From CAMYLR01 sp039590215 (GTDB lineage: Bacteria > Gemmatimonadota > Gemmatimonadetes > JACCXV01 > JAHWKZ01): a DNA stretch of 34,142 bases. The translations under genes and the position numbers were made by a program. The notes beneath the pieces are model-generated. The model was given only the letters and a program-made list of their open reading frames with translations, was not told the DNA's origin and did not search any database. The stretch covers positions 1 through 34,142 of the forward strand of contig JBDHFX010000027.1 in assembly GCA_039590215.1 (NCBI GenBank), written 5' to 3'. Every line of letters starts with the position of its first letter. The first letter of the stretch is position 1. Shown in pieces: positions 15,319-23,744 of this stretch.

Positions 15319-16479
15319 CTAGCTGTTCCTAGCGATGGCTGGGTGCCCGCTAGAACAACAACGAGACGCTGAAGTTGTTGGTACCACCGAGGCGACCCCA
15401 ATCGCGGCTCCGAATGTCGTGAAGTCGAACTGCAGACCGGCCCCAAACCCCAAACCACGAAGCGTGTCGCTGTCGTTCGGGCTCTGGTCCAGGTCTTCCT
15501 CGTCCTGCTGGTACGTGTAACCACCGCGGGCCGACACCGTCGTCGCCACCGCGCCGTTATTCGCCGGCGTCAACACCTGCGACCACTCGCCACCCACAGA
15601 CACCGTCGTCTGCAGCTGACGCGGAGCCGAGAACTCGCCGTTGACGATGAACGACGACGACTCGCTCTCCACCAAGTAGTACGCCAGCGCCGTCTTCAAC
15701 GTCGTCGGCGGACGGAAGTCCTCCGTCTTGAACTCCAACGGCAGGTCACCAGAGTTCGGGAACGTCGGGAACTCCGGCGGACGGGCCGCGACCTGGAGCC
15801 GCGACCCCTCGGTCTTAAAGTTCGTCCCGATGTTTTGCACCACGAACGCCAGACGGATTCCGCGACCCGCAAACGTCGTGTGGTAATTCGTGCCAAAGTC
15901 GAACTGGAACCCATCCGACGTCAGACCAAAGATGTTCTCGTGCACCCACTTGAAGCTCATACCGGCCGTAAAACGGTCGCTCAGGTTGTGGGCGTACGAC
16001 ATCTGCGTGGCCGAGCTCCAGCTGTCAAACTGCTCGTCCGAACCCCCCGGCTGGTCGATCGTCGTCACCCGCATCTCATTCATCGTCAAGACGCCAAACG
16101 CCGCGCCGATCACGCCGTTGCCTTCAAACACCGGCGCACCCACGCCCGCATAGTTGTACTGTACGTCCAAGGGCAGGTTGATGTTGGTAAAGAACGCCGC
16201 CGGGCTGCGCATAAAGCCCAAGCCCGCCGGGTTCCACCACAACGCGCTCACGTCGTCCACTACCGCCGTAAACGCCTGACCCATCGCCACGCCGCGAGCA
16301 CCCACGGGGATCGTCAAAAACTCCGCGCCGGCGTTCCCGATAAATGAGAACCCTTCCTCACGACCCTGCAGGATCGGCGGTAGGTCGCTCGTTGTCTGCG
16401 CGCGAACCGGGGTAAACGCGGCGAGCAGCAGCACGCCCATGAAGCTCCCCAGCCCAACGCTTCTCCAGAGCTTCTTCAT
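15319..16479 (-). CDS. PorV/PorQ-family outer-membrane barrel protein, frameshifted at its C-terminus
   Basis: The ORF of 386 residues has a signal peptide (MKKLWRSVGLGSFMGVLLLAAF ... VRA). The PorV-type opening follows (FSFIGNAGAEFLTIPVGARGVAMGQAFTAVVDDVSALWWNPAGLG) and then a long beta-barrel. PorV is an outer-membrane component of the type IX secretion system that shuttles cargo. The written frame ends in an atypical tail (SRCCSSGHPAIARNS). A neighbouring frame reads DWGRLGGTNNFSVSLLF and stops at 15350, the expected barrel end with terminal Phe. A deletion near 15400 of about 19 bases, judged from family sequence, explains this. ATG 16479 is supported by GGAGGT nine bases upstream. Confidence 0.85.
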   Translation of the reverse strand: MKKLWRSVGLGSFMGVLLLAAFTPVRAQTTSDLPPILQGREEGFSFIGNAGAEFLTIPVGARGVAMGQAFTAVVDDVSALWWNPAGLGFMRSPAAFFTNINLPLDVQYNYAGVGAPVFEGNGVIGAAFGVLTMNEMRVTTIDQPGGSDEQFDSWSSATQMSYAHNLSDRFTAGMSFKWVHENIFGLTSDGFQFDFGTNYHTTFAGRGIRLAFVVQNIGTNFKTEGSRLQVAARPPEFPTFPNSGDLPLEFKTEDFRPPTTLKTALAYYLVESESSSFIVNGEFSAPRQLQTTVSVGGEWSQVLTPANNGAVATTVSARGGYTYQQDEEDLDQSPNDSDTLRGLGFGAGLQFDFTTFGAAIGVASVVPTTSASRCCSSGHPAIARNS

Positions 16480-16513
16480 GTCCAGACTACCTCCAAAGTC
16501 AAAGGGCCCGCGT

Positions 16514-19500
16514 CTAATTGACAACTGCAAAACGTCCCAGGCTCGTACGACCATCCGGCGTGGTCACGTGGAAGTAGTAGTTCCCACTTGCCACGAACAG
16601 GTCGAATCGAGTCCGGACATCCCACTGCAAAGTGCCACTCTCGTCGGTGTGCTCCAACACCCGCACCAGATTGCCGCTGACCGTGTAGATCCGGACCGTC
16701 GCCCGTGGCGGCAGATTGGTGAACAGAATCCGCTGCAATCCGCGACCGCGCGTGATCTCATTCTGCGCGATAAACGGGTTCGGGACCACCAGAACCTCCG
16801 ACAGATCGGCATTCGCGAGATCGTTGGTCGCACCAGACAACGTCCTCCGGAGCACCTGCCCCGGTACCGGTGGACGAGACGTGGTGGCATTGCCGTTCAC
16901 CATCTGCACGATCCACGTCTCGCCGTCGGCCGGCAGATTGTTGAACGACACGTCGATGTACGACCCGACGAGCCAGATCCGTGTCCCTTGCAGCCCCGCC
17001 GCACCCGCACAGCCAAAACCACCGCCGGCCGGGCAGGTAAAGAGCGCCGCCGTCTGCTGGAACGCACCGCGCTGCATGAACGGCGCCCGGAACTGCGGGA
17101 AGTGCGGGAACTGATCGATCTTGTCGAAGATGTCCGGGTCGAACGGCAAGTCCGTGTAGTGCGGGGCACCCTGCTCCGCACCCGAGAAGCTCGAGTTCTG
17201 GCCGCCCAAGAAGGTGAAGTTCGGGTCAGGATACAACACCTTGCCGCTGGCTGTCCGCGGTACGGTGCCATCAGTGACCGCCTCTTCAAGGGGGCCCAAG
17301 CCGGTCTCAGCCGCAAAGCCCCACCCCTCGGTGCCAAACACGTCGTTGAACGGGATGTCGACCCCGTTCGACAGGTTGCGCACCGAGCTGAAGCTCAGCA
17401 CGCCACCCTGGTTGCTCCACACCATCTCGATGTCGCCGTAATGGTACTGACCGTAGGCGCCGACCTCGAACTCGGCAACGGCGATCGACGCTGGCTGGCC
17501 AGAACGGTCAGCCGTCAGTATGGTGCAAACATCCGCCCGTGCGCACTGGTTGGCTCGATCGCCAACCGACGACGCGAACGACGCGGTAAACGCGATCTCG
17601 TCCGGAGCATCGGAGAACACGATCGCGAACGTCGGCGTGTTAAAGAAGCTCAGACCGTTGAACGCGAAGAAGTCAGTGAACATCGACCCTTCGGTCTGCT
17701 GGCCGTCAAGCGTCGTCAGAACGATCCCGTTGGCGTCGGTCAGCCGGTACTCCACCTCGCGGCCACGTACATCTACGGCCGGCAAATCGGTGAATGCCCC
17801 GTTGCCATACTCGACGAAGTCGTCGCCATAGCTCGCGGGCGCGTCGAAGACCCAGTTGGCGCGGGCGCCCGCGCCGTTGATCTCGAACCTCAGCTCACCG
17901 AAGTCGGCCGGGATCAGCAGCGGGTCGGCCACCGTGACGTTGTAGTCGAATGTGTTGGCACTGGGCGTTAGAGTCCCGTCGTTTGGCATCGGCCCCCTGC
18001 CGATGGGGACAATCGCGTCCCCAGCACCCAGGAGCTCCGTGCCGCCCACGCCTGCGAAATCGAATGCGCTCGAGTTCGACCGCGGGATCACGCTCAGGAG
18101 CGGCGCCAAGCCGCTCTCGAACACCAGCGGTGCCGGCGTCGGTGTCACCGCATCGAACGCCTCTTGCGACGGCAGCGCCACCGGGCTGTCTCCGAAGTTG
18201 ACACCCAGCGAAGTCACCGTGTAGAAGATCGGGATCCCATTGATCAGCCCCGGACCGTTCTCCGGACTACCAAACGGTCCCCCACGATCGACGATCGCGA
18301 AGTTGGGACCCGTATCTTCGCCGAGAACCAGCTCTCGCGCATCGATGCACACCGACGTGACGAAAGCCCCCGTCGCGTCAAAGACCGGCTGCGCGTTAAA
18401 ACAGAAATCGCCGGTCACGATCCCATCGGCCAAGTCAAACGAGGCGATCAACTGAACGTTGTCCTGCTGTCCATCGAACGACCGATAGACACGAAACTGC
18501 TGGAAATCCTGGATCGCGAACGCCGGGTTGTACGCCGCGTTCGTTGCCTCCACGTCGACCAAACCCGCGTCCTCGGCCGATCGGAACCCGGTCGTACCAC
18601 CCAGGTCCAGGTTGGGATCGAATACCTGATCGCCAGCCGCGATGATAACGCCCGTCCCTGGCGCGGCCGGGTCGGGCGACCCGTCGCTCAACCGGGAGAA
18701 CGGATCGTGAGCCACTTTGGCAAACGGGTTCACCGACTCGATCGGGCTCGGCTCCCATACCACCGACACCTGGCCATCACCAGGGATCAGCGTCAACTCC
18801 GGCTTGGGCGGCGCCACCGGCACCACGAACCCGGCATCAAACACCACCTGCGCCGTCCGCTGAACGTTCCTGAAGTTGTCGAACACCGGGCTGTCATTGG
18901 CGTCCTCGATGATCTCACCCGTGGCCAGGTTCTTGTACGCCTCGGCCAAGAGCTGCGCCGGCGGATCCACACCGATCACATCGGCAAAGAAGATCGCCGC
19001 GTAGATCTCCACAAACTCCCCGGCCGGCAGCGGGAACGTAGCCGACGACGCCATGCCGCGAATGTCACGCGGATCGACCTCCAGCACGACCTCCGCGGGG
19101 TCGCCGATCATCAGCGCGTACCACGTTTCCTTATCCGGCGGGTCGGGGCGCGGGTTCCCGTTCGTGAACACGGTGAACTCCGCCAAGCCGACCTCTTCAC
19201 CTGTCGCCGGATCAACTGGCGTCTTCAAGTACGTCACTCCGCCTACGCCAGGCGGGTTCTGGAAGTCTGATTCGGCGAAGTCGGAGTCCCACCACACCAT
19301 CGTCTGAACATCGGGAAAGAACGCGATCTGGTCATCACCGGCCTCACCGAGGTCGGGATCGATCGCGTACGCCACCGACACATCCGACAGGTCATAGGGA
19401 CCGGCCGGCTGGAGTGGCGAGTTGCCCGCGTTCAGGAACTCGGTCCGGTTGAAGACCCGGAAAACGAAGAACGTGAAGTCCTGCACCGCCGGGACGCTGA

Positions 19501-20131
19501 ACTGGAATGCGACCTCGACGATCTCAACGCCGACGCGCAGACCGCCACACGTGCCGCAAGTGCCGATCGTGATGTCGTTCGACGCCGTGCACACCGTGAC
19601 GTCGGCAAAGCCGGGGAACGGCTCGCCAGCAAACGGCGACAGGCTCGGGAACTGCGCTTGCCGGAAGTCGTCCACCGTGCAGACGTCCGGGAAGTTTCCC
19701 TGGTCGGCGGGATCGGTGCTGACGAAGAAGTCGTCCAGCCCCTGCCCGCTAAAAACCGGGCCGCCGGTGCCCGTCTCCGTAAACGGGCCGCCTTTGAAGA
19801 AGACGATCTGCCCGTCGGGGATGACCGCCCCCACATTAGGACCCGACGCGAAGATGTACGGGTCAGTCGTCGCTCTCCAGAAGCCGCCAGACCCGACCGA
19901 CGAACCCGACGCGATGTCGCCGGTCTCAATCAAGATCAGGATCATGCGGTTGCGGTCCAACGTGATCAGCGTCGCCGTTGTCGCCCCCGTCAAGTCCCGG
20001 CCGTTGTTCGGCCGGTCCTTGGGCGGTTCGCCGACGGCCGTCAACGCGACCCCCAACAACAGTACCGCGGCCATAAAGCCTGTAAACTGGCCTCGCAGCC
20101 GCGAGCTCTCAAACCACTTTCTTAACACCAT
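16514..20131 (-). CDS. Large secreted protein with FlgD/T9SS type A-like C-terminal domain
   Basis: The protein has 1205 residues. A signal anchor or peptide (about 13-34) is followed by a long beta-rich region with no enzyme motif I recognise. One fibronectin-like stretch reads PELTLIPGDGQVSVVWEPS, and some blocks contain cysteines (TIGTCGTCGG). The last 90 residues resemble the FlgD-Ig or type IX sorting fold (VVPNPFIAQNEITRGRG, VRIYTVSGNLVRVLEHTD, ASGNYYFHVTTPDGR), ending LGRFAVVN. Such domains direct cargo across the outer membrane in Bacteroidota. AGGAGG four bases before ATG 20131 is a strong ribosome site. It lies 72 bases after the TonB receptor and 34 before porV, so all three are probably one transcript. 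Confidence 0.8.
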   Translation of the reverse strand: MVLRKWFESSRLRGQFTGFMAAVLLLGVALTAVGEPPKDRPNNGRDLTGATTATLITLDRNRMILILIETGDIASGSSVGSGGFWRATTDPYIFASGPNVGAVIPDGQIVFFKGGPFTETGTGGPVFSGQGLDDFFVSTDPADQGNFPDVCTVDDFRQAQFPSLSPFAGEPFPGFADVTVCTASNDITIGTCGTCGGLRVGVEIVEVAFQFSVPAVQDFTFFVFRVFNRTEFLNAGNSPLQPAGPYDLSDVSVAYAIDPDLGEAGDDQIAFFPDVQTMVWWDSDFAESDFQNPPGVGGVTYLKTPVDPATGEEVGLAEFTVFTNGNPRPDPPDKETWYALMIGDPAEVVLEVDPRDIRGMASSATFPLPAGEFVEIYAAIFFADVIGVDPPAQLLAEAYKNLATGEIIEDANDSPVFDNFRNVQRTAQVVFDAGFVVPVAPPKPELTLIPGDGQVSVVWEPSPIESVNPFAKVAHDPFSRLSDGSPDPAAPGTGVIIAAGDQVFDPNLDLGGTTGFRSAEDAGLVDVEATNAAYNPAFAIQDFQQFRVYRSFDGQQDNVQLIASFDLADGIVTGDFCFNAQPVFDATGAFVTSVCIDARELVLGEDTGPNFAIVDRGGPFGSPENGPGLINGIPIFYTVTSLGVNFGDSPVALPSQEAFDAVTPTPAPLVFESGLAPLLSVIPRSNSSAFDFAGVGGTELLGAGDAIVPIGRGPMPNDGTLTPSANTFDYNVTVADPLLIPADFGELRFEINGAGARANWVFDAPASYGDDFVEYGNGAFTDLPAVDVRGREVEYRLTDANGIVLTTLDGQQTEGSMFTDFFAFNGLSFFNTPTFAIVFSDAPDEIAFTASFASSVGDRANQCARADVCTILTADRSGQPASIAVAEFEVGAYGQYHYGDIEMVWSNQGGVLSFSSVRNLSNGVDIPFNDVFGTEGWGFAAETGLGPLEEAVTDGTVPRTASGKVLYPDPNFTFLGGQNSSFSGAEQGAPHYTDLPFDPDIFDKIDQFPHFPQFRAPFMQRGAFQQTAALFTCPAGGGFGCAGAAGLQGTRIWLVGSYIDVSFNNLPADGETWIVQMVNGNATTSRPPVPGQVLRRTLSGATNDLANADLSEVLVVPNPFIAQNEITRGRGLQRILFTNLPPRATVRIYTVSGNLVRVLEHTDESGTLQWDVRTRFDLFVASGNYYFHVTTPDGRTSLGRFAVVN

Positions 20132-20160
20132 GCAACCTCCTGATGGGTTTGGTCCGGCGA

Positions 20161-20182
20161 GGGGAGCCGAAAGCGGCCCCCC
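20161..20182 (-). other. GC-rich intergenic hairpin between receptor and secreted-protein genes
   Basis: On the minus strand GGGGGGCCG (20182-20174), loop CTTT and CGGCTCCCC (20169-20161) form a 9-bp stem. One pair is G-U in the minus-strand RNA but would be A-C in plus-strand RNA, so the fold favours the minus transcript. No U-tract follows. It could tune the relative level of the two messages by processing or 3' end protection. Confidence 0.45.
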
Positions 20183-20203
20183 TTACCGACGCTAGCAGCG
20201 GCT

Positions 20204-23200
20204 CTAGAACCGAAACTCAACACCAAAACGGTACCGACGCGGGGTGCCGTAGTTGAGCGGCGAGTTGCCAGTGCTCCCGTTGACGATAAAGTCGGCGCCA
20301 TCACCCGACGACAGCTTTGCGTTGAAAAGCGCCTGCTGCGCCTCTTCGAACGAGATCGAGCCGTCGCGGTTGGCATCCTGAAGCGCGTACTCATCCTGGA
20401 ACTCTTCGACCAGGTCCGAGATCGCCACCGGGAAATCGCTTGGGCCGCTCCCGTCCGTACGGTCAGTGACCGGGATCAGCGGCGTCTCAGCGAACCGCTC
20501 CTCTAGGCCGCTGCGGTCCGGTTGCCCCGTGGCCTCGTTAACCACGAGAACATTCTCGATGTCCAGGAAGTTCAGGATGCCGGCGAAGACCTCCAGGTCC
20601 ATACCGGAACCAAGCGCAAACCCCTTCGTGAACCGGATGTCGGCCTGGTGCACCCACGGCAGGCGGCTCGAGTTGACGTCCTCCAACGGCCCGGCCTGAC
20701 CAATGGTCGTGCGCCGCGTGAACGGCTCACCCGAGTGACCGTTGTACACCATGAACACACCGACGTTGTTGAAGACCTGGCCCGCCGGTGTGCCCTCCTT
20801 GAAGTCCTCCGGGAAGCGCAGCGTCCACGTCCAGTTGATCGTGTGCAGACGGTCGAACGTCTCGTTCTGAAGCTCCGAAGGCGGCGTCAGCAGCTTACCC
20901 GGGAACAACGGATCGAACAAGCGACCGAAACCGCCACCCGTCGCGAACTCCGTCGGCGACGACGTCGTCCCGCGGGCCCACTGTAGCGACCACGCGAGGT
21001 TCGTCGACCAGTAGTCCGAGTAACGCTTCTGGAGCGTGATGTCCAAACCCTTCACGTTCCCGTTGTCCCCGTTCAAGTACACGCGACGCTCGAGGACACC
21101 TTCGGCGATGTCATTCGTCTGGAACACATCGAGTCGCACGGCACCGCGACGGTCACGGTTATAACCCACGATGTCGAGCACCATGTTGTCGCTCAATAGG
21201 TGCGTGATACCGGCCTCGAACGCCGTCGTCGAGACGAAGTCGAGGTTCGGGTTACCGTACGTGACGTTCGGGTTCTGCTGAGCGGCCACGAAGTCCGTGA
21301 ACACGCTCGAGAAGTAGTGCCTGAGCTGCGGAAGCTGGTGGAACACACCGTACGACAAACGCACCTGCGTGTTGTCGGTGATCGGGTGCGCCACGCCCAA
21401 GCGCGGCGAGATCTCGGTGTGACTCTCACCCTCGACCGCCACCGCATCGTCCGTGCACTGATCGAAGGGCGAGATGTCGCACGGCACCACACCCGGCAGC
21501 AGCGGGATCATCGCGTTCGGATCCCACTGGTCGACGCGCAAACCCAGGTCGATCACGAGGTCGCCGTAATCCAACCGGTCCTGAGCGTAAACCGCCGCGA
21601 TGCGCGGGTCGACGTTCGCCTCGTCGGCGAACTGACCGCTGGTCCATTGGACCGAGTGCACGTCGAAGTTGACCCAGTTGAACTCACCGCCAATCTTGAT
21701 CCGGTGCACACGGTTGAGCTGGCTGTCCACGTCCACACGAACACCGTAGCGGCGCTCGTTGCGACGACGGAACGAGTTCCCAAAGCCGGTGTTGCCGAAG
21801 ATCTGCGGCACGCCAAACACCGCATCCGGATCGCTCGTGCGGGTCGTCGGGATGTTCGGGATCGAACCCGCGGTCATAAAGTCCTCGAAGAAGAACTCCA
21901 CGTCCTCCCACTTCCAGTTCAGGAAGTCGGGATCGAACGAGTCCGCGACATCGAGCGCACGCTCACACGTGTTACCGAGCTCGGCACAGACGTCGGCACC
22001 GAAGTCCGGGTCGTCCAACAGAATCTGCGCTTGCTGCGCGTTCAGCGGGATGCCGCGAGTGTATTTCGACTGGTGGAAGTTCGCCCGAACCTGGAGGTTC
22101 AGGCTCTTCTCCGCCGTCTGGAAGATCTGCTGGTCGTAACCCACGATGATGTCGTGTGTCTTCTGGCGCGTCGCCAGCCAGCTCAGGTGCTGGTTCAAAC
22201 CAAGTATCGTATTCGAACCAGTTGCGTCGTGATAGTTCTCGCGCTGTTCGCGGTTGAACAGATACGTACCCGTCAGCTTGGCGTTCGACGGCAGGAACGC
22301 CGTCACCTTACCCTGAACCCGCGTATCACTGCCGCGGTCGCCCGGCAGGATCGTCTCCGTCGAGCCGCTCGAGTTGGCACCACCCGCCGCCGGGTTCCAG
22401 CCCGCGATGTTCGGGAAGAAGTTGGCCGCACCGGTCAGCTCGACCGAGCCAAACGCCGTCAGACGGTTGGGGATGATCGGACCACCCAGCGACCCCGTGA
22501 TCTGGTTGTAGCCACAGCAGTCCTGGGGCTCCGGAAGGCCCGCTGTGTCTGCCGCCCGTGCGATCTCGTCGAAACCGTAGCCATCGGTGCTCAGCTCGCC
22601 GTCGGTCGTAAACCGAACGTTACCGCTGAAATCGCGTGCGCCTTCACGCGTCACGATGTTCACGACACCCGACTGCGCGTGGCCGAACTCGGCCGAGAAG
22701 CCGCCCGTGATCACGTCCACCTCTTCGATCGCGAACGTGCCGATCTCGGTACGGTTGCTCTGAGTGGCGAAGTCGGTGATCAAGACGCCGTCGATGAACG
22801 TCGCCGACTCGGATGCGCGACCGCCGCGGATCACGAATCCGTTACCATCCTGGACCGTACCGCTGCGGTAGATCCCCGCCGCCAGCGTCACCAGCTGATC
22901 GACGTTGCCGATCGGAAGGCCCTGAGCGTCACCAGCTGTGAACCGCGTCTTCGACACCGTGTTGTCGCGCGCCACCAACGGCTCGCGCTCGATCACCGCC
23001 ACGATCGCTTGATCGGCTTGGATGATCTCGCTCGACAGCCGGAAATCGACGGTCATCGTCTGACCGGCCAAGATCCGCTGCTCGTTGGTCGTCGTCTGAT
23101 AGCCCAGGTACTGGGCCGTCAGCGACTGGACACCCACCGCGATGTTGTTGATGAAGTAGTAGCCGTCCTCGTTGGACACGTTCCCCAGGTTCGTCCCTTC

Positions 23201-23377
23201 GACGACGATCTGGGCGCCGACCAACGGCTGCCCCGTATCGCCATCGGTGACCGTTCCGATCACCTTACCCGTCACCTGCGCGAATGCCGCCCCGCCGCTT
23301 AATAGCAGCAGGAACGACACGCCCACGACGAGGGACGACCACCTAGCGAACGTTCTAAACTCACCAGGCTGTCTCAT
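20204..23377 (-). CDS. TonB-dependent outer-membrane receptor with carboxypeptidase-regulatory-like N-domain and EF-hand loop
   Basis: The protein has 1057 residues. A signal peptide (about 10-33) is followed by a carboxypeptidase-regulatory-like beta domain (about 36-115, GTVTDGDTGQPLVGAQIVVEGT) and a plug domain (about 150-245, FVIRGGRASESATFIDGV, SAEFGHAQSGVVNIVTREG). A 22-strand-type barrel ends in aromatic YRFGVEFRF. Receptors of this type import ligands using TonB-ExbB-ExbD energy, and some belong to glycan or peptide uptake units. A canonical calcium EF-hand loop (DANRDGSISFEE, 1001-1012) lies 45 residues from the end, probably in the last outer loop. ATG 23377 has GGAGGG six bases upstream. 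A strong promoter lies about 230 bases upstream, and the tonB-exbD-exbB genes end just before it. Confidence 0.93.
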   Translation of the reverse strand: MRQPGEFRTFARWSSLVVGVSFLLLLSGGAAFAQVTGKVIGTVTDGDTGQPLVGAQIVVEGTNLGNVSNEDGYYFINNIAVGVQSLTAQYLGYQTTTNEQRILAGQTMTVDFRLSSEIIQADQAIVAVIEREPLVARDNTVSKTRFTAGDAQGLPIGNVDQLVTLAAGIYRSGTVQDGNGFVIRGGRASESATFIDGVLITDFATQSNRTEIGTFAIEEVDVITGGFSAEFGHAQSGVVNIVTREGARDFSGNVRFTTDGELSTDGYGFDEIARAADTAGLPEPQDCCGYNQITGSLGGPIIPNRLTAFGSVELTGAANFFPNIAGWNPAAGGANSSGSTETILPGDRGSDTRVQGKVTAFLPSNAKLTGTYLFNREQRENYHDATGSNTILGLNQHLSWLATRQKTHDIIVGYDQQIFQTAEKSLNLQVRANFHQSKYTRGIPLNAQQAQILLDDPDFGADVCAELGNTCERALDVADSFDPDFLNWKWEDVEFFFEDFMTAGSIPNIPTTRTSDPDAVFGVPQIFGNTGFGNSFRRRNERRYGVRVDVDSQLNRVHRIKIGGEFNWVNFDVHSVQWTSGQFADEANVDPRIAAVYAQDRLDYGDLVIDLGLRVDQWDPNAMIPLLPGVVPCDISPFDQCTDDAVAVEGESHTEISPRLGVAHPITDNTQVRLSYGVFHQLPQLRHYFSSVFTDFVAAQQNPNVTYGNPNLDFVSTTAFEAGITHLLSDNMVLDIVGYNRDRRGAVRLDVFQTNDIAEGVLERRVYLNGDNGNVKGLDITLQKRYSDYWSTNLAWSLQWARGTTSSPTEFATGGGFGRLFDPLFPGKLLTPPSELQNETFDRLHTINWTWTLRFPEDFKEGTPAGQVFNNVGVFMVYNGHSGEPFTRRTTIGQAGPLEDVNSSRLPWVHQADIRFTKGFALGSGMDLEVFAGILNFLDIENVLVVNEATGQPDRSGLEERFAETPLIPVTDRTDGSGPSDFPVAISDLVEEFQDEYALQDANRDGSISFEEAQQALFNAKLSSGDGADFIVNGSTGNSPLNYGTPRRYRFGVEFRF

Positions 23378-23610
23378 TGAGTACCCTCCGTTCGAGTCAC
23401 TACAGAATCAAAACACACGGGAGCCAGCCCGCGTCCACGACGCACGACTACATCGTCGCTTGGTCGCGAGGTTTCCCCAGTGTGTGGCTGGAATCGTTGA
23501 GGGGCGCACATAGCGCCATGGAAAGCAAACAAAAGTTCGTCCGAAACGCCCTCCTTCATTTCGAGGTTCACAGGGGGGACGCTGTGGCTGGAGCAGCGTT
23601 CCAGTAACCG

Positions 23611-23639
23611 AGTATAGAGGCGGCCAACGGTGCTGTCAA
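23611..23639 (-). promoter_or_regulatory. Strong sigma70-type promoter for the TonB receptor unit
   Basis: On the minus strand a consensus TTGACA (23639-23634), a 17-base spacer and TATACT (23616-23611) are seen. The predicted start is near 23604, so the leader before ATG 23377 is about 227 nt, unusually long here. It implies the receptor, secreted-protein and porV genes can be expressed apart from tonB/exbBD. Confidence 0.7.
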
Positions 23640-23684
23640 CCGCCTGCTGCGGAGCTTCGACCGTCCTCTGCTATATAAGCGCTA

Positions 23685-23700
23685 ATGCGTATATTCGCAT
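23685..23700. promoter_or_regulatory. Inverted repeat upstream of the receptor promoter
   Basis: ATGCG (23685-23689), TATATT and CGCAT (23696-23700) form a perfect 5-bp inverted repeat with an AT-rich centre in otherwise GC-rich DNA. It lies about 45-60 bp upstream of the -35 and 45 bp beyond the tonB stop. It could be an operator for the receptor promoter or a weak end hairpin of the tonB transcript. Confidence 0.3.
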
Positions 23701-23744
23701 AGCTGTTGACAGGCTTTTCTCAGATCCGCCCGCAACCCGGCGCG

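Noticed and set aside
16439..17971. 510-codon open frame on the plus strand
   Set aside because: It lies antisense to the large secreted protein, has no signal peptide, ribosome site or motif, and shows shadow-frame composition.
18164..19270. 368-codon open frame on the plus strand
   Set aside because: It is a shadow of the secreted-protein gene with the same arginine-rich character and no start signals.
21200..23302. 700-codon open frame on the plus strand
   Set aside because: It is antisense to the TonB receptor, arginine- and histidine-rich, and has no recognisable motif. It is a high-GC shadow of the receptor reading frame.
23461..23520. Cobalamin riboswitch in the receptor leader (GCCACACACTGGGGAA resembles the B12 box)
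   Set aside because: The flanking conserved elements of that riboswitch are absent and the match is only partial.
23704..23709. Perfect TTGACA on the plus strand
   Set aside because: No -10-like hexamer lies 16-19 bases downstream and no plus-strand gene follows.
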